Under the pieces are notes generated by a model. That model was given only the letters and a program-made list of their open reading frames with translations, was not told where the DNA came from and made no database searches. This document shows positions 39,701 through 43,777 of a stretch of 43,777 bases of DNA, one piece after another; the first letter of the stretch is position 1, and each line of letters starts with the position of its first letter. Both the position numbers and the translations under genes were made by a program. Source of the DNA: Gemmatimonadota bacterium (GTDB taxonomy: Bacteria; Gemmatimonadota; Gemmatimonadetes; Gemmatimonadales; GWC2-71-9); contig JACQVB010000123.1 of assembly GCA_016209985.1 (NCBI GenBank), positions 1-43,777 on the forward strand. The letters run 5' to 3'.

Positions 39701-42075
39701 GTCGCCCGAAGAATTTCCACCGGATCCGCCCGCATCGCGCGGCGGGCGGGGACCAGGCAGGCGAGGAAGGCAACCCCGCAAAGAATCAACTCTGAGCTCA
39801 CGAGGGACAGAACGTCGGTAAATCCCACCTTGTAGAGCATCGCGTTGACAAACTGGGCCATGAACATCGCAATGAACGCGCCGAGGGCGGTGCCCGCGAG
39901 GAACATCACCGTGCCATCGTGCATCACCAGCCGGAACACGTCCTGGTTGGTGGCGCCGAGGGCGATCCGAACCGCGAACTCTCGGGTGCGCCGGCCGACG
40001 GTGTAGGCAAGGACTCCATAGAGGCCGAGGGCCGCCAGGCCCATTCCACAAATTGCGAGAAAGACGAACAACGTGGCGATGAACCGCTTGATGGTCGCGT
40101 TGAGCCGGGCACCGGAACCGACTTCCGAAACCCGAGGCGCGGTGGCCAGCAGCGCGGCGGCCTGCACCTCCCGCGACACGTCTTGCGCCACGGTCGGGTT
40201 CGTCCCGTCTACCCGGAACCAGATCGTACCGTAGCGCGCGTCGCTCGAGACCTGCAGGCGGGAGAGCTCCGGTTCATGGGCGCGGTTGGCGCCGGCACCA
40301 TAACGAAAATCCTCGACCACGCCCACCACCCGCATCCAGGGCCCGTTCTCGATGCGAAGCGAATGCCCGATCGGTTCCTGCTGCGGCCACAACCGCTTTG
40401 CGGCGGTCTCATTCACGATCACCACATCAACGTCACCCGCATCGAAGTGGCGTCCGGCGACAATCCGTCTTCCGACCGTGCGAAAGTAGTCGGCGCTCGC
40501 CTCGTAAAAGCCCATCACCGATAAGGCAGGTGCCCCCGGCCAGTCGGCAATCGCGTTACCGCCAATTCGGGTTGCGGTTATTAAGCTCACAAAACCGCGT
40601 ATCGCCGCGCTTTGCACGCCGGGTATTCGCCGAATTCGCTCCATGACATGGCCGAGCAACGGCCGAGCGGCGCGCTCGGTTTCCGACGGCCAGGGAACCC
40701 ACGCGAAGTAAAGGTCTCGTGGGATCAAGTCGGAATCTTCCCCAGCGAACTCTGACGCCGATCGCACGAGGACCGCGCTCGACATCAGGAGCGTGAGCGC
40801 CAGCGCCACCTGCGTGATGGCAAGCAGGCTGTAGCGGCTGGAGGTGCGACCGGTCGTGGTACCCGCGTTCTCCTTGAGCGGGTCTGCCAGGCTTACGTCC
40901 GACGCACGGATGGCGGGAAGCAGGCCGACGAGGACGGTGGTCAGGCCCGACGCGAGCAGGGCGAACGCGAAGATCCGCCAGCTCAGGTGCATGGGACGCA
41001 GCGTGATGAAGGTCTGCATCGTCGGCAGGTTGCCGACGGCGAGGCTCACGCCCCACACCGCCCAGGCCAGACCCAACAGTCCGCCGATCCCGGCAAGGAC
41101 CACTGCCTCGGTGGTGAGCTGGCGGATGAGTGCCTGCCGAGATGCCCCGATCGCCAGACGCAATGCCAGCTCACCGCGCCGCGCGATTCCACGAGCGAGC
41201 ATGAGGTTCGCCAGGTTCGCGCATGCGATGAGGAGCACGATGAAGGCACACACGGCCAGCGCCCAATGGGACTGGCTTAGGTGATAGGGATCGGGCTTGA
41301 GTGACGCAAACCAGCTGTAGAACGTGATCCCGCGGTCGGAGAATCGCTTTTGCTGTAATTCCTTGACGAGCACATCCAGCTCGACCTTCGCACGATCAAG
41401 TGTTACGCCGGGCTTCAGGCGGGCGATCAGTTGTGGCGTCCGGTCGTAAGAGGCCATTGGGCTCGTCGGGTCTACCGGAATACCGTGCGCAATCACCTCA
41501 TTTCGAAGCAGCCGCCAAACCGCGGTGCCATCGGGGAGGTTCATCTCCGGGGGCATTACGCCGATTACCCTATAGGAGCGTGCGCCGATGTGGACTACCG
41601 GATCGGCCGCGAGCGTTCGCTGCTTCAGCAATCGTCGCCAAAGGCCATCGGAGAGAATGGCTGCGTCTTCCTCTTCATTTCGAAAGAGTCGTCCCTGAGT
41701 TGGGGTGACCCCCAGCAAGTCGAAGAAATTGAGAGATACGTCAGCGATGGAGGCACTTTCTGCCGAGCCATTCGACTCCACTTGCTGATGATCCAGCGTG
41801 AACACCGCGGTAGCATCGGCGAACCGCACGCGTTCCCGAAGGAACAGGTATCGATCGTTTCGGCCGAAAAACCGGTAGCCCTTTCCGTTGCCGGTGATTG
41901 CGTAACGAAGCAGACGGTCGGGCGCTCGGTAGGGAACGTCGGGATGGATGAACGCATCGAGCACGGCGTAGACCGTGGTGTTCAGGCCGATCGCTAGCGC
42001 GAGCGAGCACACCGCAACCGCGACGAATCCCTTGCTGCGCGCGAGCGAGCGCAGGGCGTAGCGGAGGTCGCTCAT
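39697..42075 (-). CDS. ADOP family ABC transporter permease (copy 2 of 3 in reading order)
   Basis: 792 residues from ATG 42075 (MSDLRYALRSLARSKGFVAV). The same two-unit MacB/FtsX design as its neighbours: first FtsX block with ANLANLMLARGIARRGELAL and LAIGASRQALIRQL, second block ending in FAVRIALGATNQDVFRLVMH and ARRAMRADPVEILRAT. The three copies share these blocks almost word for word while the periplasmic domains differ, as expected if the outer parts have specialised. It overlaps both neighbours by 4 bases (ATGA), so the three genes are translated as one coupled set. Confidence 0.92.
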   Translation of the reverse strand: MSDLRYALRSLARSKGFVAVAVCSLALAIGLNTTVYAVLDAFIHPDVPYRAPDRLLRYAITGNGKGYRFFGRNDRYLFLRERVRFADATAVFTLDHQQVESNGSAESASIADVSLNFFDLLGVTPTQGRLFRNEEEDAAILSDGLWRRLLKQRTLAADPVVHIGARSYRVIGVMPPEMNLPDGTAVWRLLRNEVIAHGIPVDPTSPMASYDRTPQLIARLKPGVTLDRAKVELDVLVKELQQKRFSDRGITFYSWFASLKPDPYHLSQSHWALAVCAFIVLLIACANLANLMLARGIARRGELALRLAIGASRQALIRQLTTEAVVLAGIGGLLGLAWAVWGVSLAVGNLPTMQTFITLRPMHLSWRIFAFALLASGLTTVLVGLLPAIRASDVSLADPLKENAGTTTGRTSSRYSLLAITQVALALTLLMSSAVLVRSASEFAGEDSDLIPRDLYFAWVPWPSETERAARPLLGHVMERIRRIPGVQSAAIRGFVSLITATRIGGNAIADWPGAPALSVMGFYEASADYFRTVGRRIVAGRHFDAGDVDVVIVNETAAKRLWPQQEPIGHSLRIENGPWMRVVGVVEDFRYGAGANRAHEPELSRLQVSSDARYGTIWFRVDGTNPTVAQDVSREVQAAALLATAPRVSEVGSGARLNATIKRFIATLFVFLAICGMGLAALGLYGVLAYTVGRRTREFAVRIALGATNQDVFRLVMHDGTVMFLAGTALGAFIAMFMAQFVNAMLYKVGFTDVLSLVSSELILCGVAFLACLVPARRAMRADPVEILRAT

Positions 42076-43777
42076 GTGGAGCGCAAGATCTCCACCGGAT
42101 CCGCCCGCATCGCGCGGCGGGCGGGGACCAGACAAGCCAGGAACGCCGCTCCGCAGAGCACCGCTTCCGAGACAATGAGCGAGACCACGTCGGGCAGCGG
42201 CACGTCGTACAACATGGAATCGAGGACCTTGAGGATCCCCAGCGCAGCCAGCGCGCCGAAGGCGGTGCCGGCCAGGTACATCACCGTGCCATCGTGCAGC
42301 ACCATGCGGAAAACGTGCTCTCGCGTGGCCCCCAGCGCCATCCGCACGCCGTATTCCCGGACGCGCCTGGTCACGGCGTAGGCCAGCACGCCGTACAGCC
42401 CCACGGTCGCCAGCCCGAGCGCACAGATCCCCAGAAAGACAAAGATCCGGGTGGCGTACATCGCGACGCCGGCGCGGTATTCGTGCCATTCCAGCCACCG
42501 GCCCACTCGTGGCGTCCGCGTGCCTCCGATCGCCGCTCGCAGCTCACGCGCCACCAGCACCGGAGTCGCGCTGTCGGCGAGGGCCGCGCGGAACAGAACC
42601 CACTTGGTACGGATGGAATCCACCGAAGGCACCACCCAGACCTGCGCCGGCTGGGGCAGATAGCGTTCCCGCTCCTCCTCGAAGCGGGAATTCGCGACCA
42701 CTCCCACCACCCTGATCCACGGTGCTGTGGACTGCAGACTCCCCAGCTTAATCATGCGGCCGACCGGATGCTGGCCCCGCCACAGTCGCCGAGCCGCACT
42801 CTCATTCACGAGGACCGCACCACCGGTCTCGCGATCTCCGGGCGCGAAGTCCCGTCCCGCGATCACTGGCAAGCCTAGCATGCTCAAGAACGAAGGACTT
42901 ACGACCGGATAACTCAGCAGGGTGATGATCGGCAAGGAATCGCCCTCGAAGTCCGAGGTGACAACGCCACCCGCCGAGCGGCCATGACCAACCGTGGCCA
43001 CGGACTTGACACCCGGCAGCCTTGCAACCATCGCAAGCGCGTGGTCGTAGGCCGCCTGGATCCCTTTCGCGTCCGTGTACTGGGGGCGGGGCAAACCGAT
43101 GATCGCCTGGTAAAGGCCCTTTGGATCGAACCCGAATGCCGCGTTCGCCAGTTGATAGGCTGACTTGGCGGACACGGCCGCGGACATCACCAGCACCAGC
43201 GCGAGCGCGACTTGTACGATTGCCAGAAGGCTGTAGCGCCGCACGTGCCCGGTGTGTGCGCCGGCGCCTTCCTTGAGCGGCTCGGCCAGATCGACATCCG
43301 ATGCGCGGATGGCGGGCAATAATCCGAAGAGCAGCACGGTGCACCCGCTCGCGGCGATGCCAAAAACGAAAAATCTCCAGCTTACGAGCGGGGGGCGCAT
43401 CGCGAAGTATTCGACCTGCGGCATCGCGGCCTTCACCAGATTCACACCCCAGAGCGCGGCGACCACGCCGAGGGCACCGCCGATGACCGCCAGCAGTCCG
43501 GCTTCGACCAGGAGCTGGCGGACCAGAGCGCCCCGGCGGGCGCCGATGGCGAGCCGGAGCGCCAGCTCGCGCCGGCGCGTCACCCCTCTCGCATTCATCA
43601 GGTTGGCGAGATTGGCGCACGCGATCAGCAGGACCACGATCGCGCTCGCGGCCATCGCGACATGGAAATTGGAGAGCTGGTAAGGATCGGGCTGCAAGGC
43701 CTGCACCGGGAACCGGAAAGGCAGCCGGACAATCCCGTACTACGCTTCGAGAGTCTTGGCGAGGCGGGCGAGGTCGG
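42072..43777 (-). pseudogene. ADOP permease interrupted by an in-frame amber codon; 5' end beyond window
   Basis: The frame ending at 42072 is open back to GTG 43706 and shows the ADOP pattern (ANLANLMNARGVTRRRELAL, VRVVGVVANSRFEEERERYL, GVRMALGATREHVFRMVLHD, RAMRADPVEILRST). Similarity continues upstream without a break: PFRFPV, then YGIVRLPF, then a TAG at 43740-43742, then DLARLAKTLEA up to the window edge. The TAG sits where a residue is expected, so one base change (for example CAG to TAG) would restore the gene. It could be a real nonsense mutation or a sequencing/assembly error. A shorter product from an internal start would lack the first periplasmic domain. Confidence 0.7.

Noticed and set aside
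42072-42498. Long N-terminal extension of the second ADOP permease
   Set aside because: It is the out-of-frame end of the preceding permease. The conserved MSDLRYALRSL start is at 42075.

Overview
This is a high-GC bacterial chromosome segment. The gene content suggests Gemmatimonadota or a neighbouring soil phylum. The clues are a stack of MacB-like 'orphan' ADOP permeases without an ATPase, several small lipoproteins, a LigD/Ku repair pair, an ADP-forming acetyl-CoA synthetase, frequent GTG starts and no phage or plasmid genes. The phylum is an inference from gene families and style, because no rRNA gene is present.

Layout. 1-1869 is a penicillin-acylase-family hydrolase cut by the left edge. 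1994-3953 holds an NTF2-like lipoprotein and citrate synthase. 4011-6399 is the TIGR03546/TIGR03545 pair, read leftward. 6626-10475 carries a lipoprotein, the fused ADP-forming acetyl-CoA synthetase and a TIGR01777 epimerase. 10466-11978 is a leftward DAHP-synthase unit with its own promoter, a 25-residue leader peptide rich in Phe/Tyr/Trp codons, an intrinsic terminator in front of aroF, and a small Arg-rich protein behind it. 12109-16075 contains tRNA-Thr(CGU) and tRNA-Leu(GAG), a membrane protein of unknown function, a decayed LVIVD-repeat gene, a conserved unknown and an SMP-30-like lactonase. 16194-21141 carries a single-domain response regulator, a CBS pair, a NifU-like Fe-S protein, glutamine synthetase, a truncated DUF1259 gene and a YhiN-like flavoprotein. 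21164-29483 is leftward: two small membrane proteins, a metallophosphoesterase, then a TetR-TolC-adaptor-RND efflux operon. 29721-31750 is a tandem pair of secreted proteins that join a Spy/CpxP-like helical module to a RidA domain. 31881-37199 is a DUF72 gene and a double-strand-break repair locus (ligD - alpha/beta hydrolase - EVE, diverging from ku). 37343 to the right edge is three overlapping ADOP permeases, the last with an in-frame amber codon.

Two things stand out. First, the aroF leader has the parts of a classical ribosome-mediated attenuator: promoter, near-leaderless aromatic-codon peptide, a possible antiterminator pairing and a terminator. Second, many gene boundaries carry a hairpin whose two arms are tandem copies of a very short unit, mostly 7 bp. 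The unit sequence differs between sites while the architecture stays the same. Related repeats have entered coding sequence in the penicillin acylase (8-bp unit) and in the LigD interdomain linker. The secreted RidA fusions, which lack the catalytic arginine of true RidA, are the most unusual proteins in the window.
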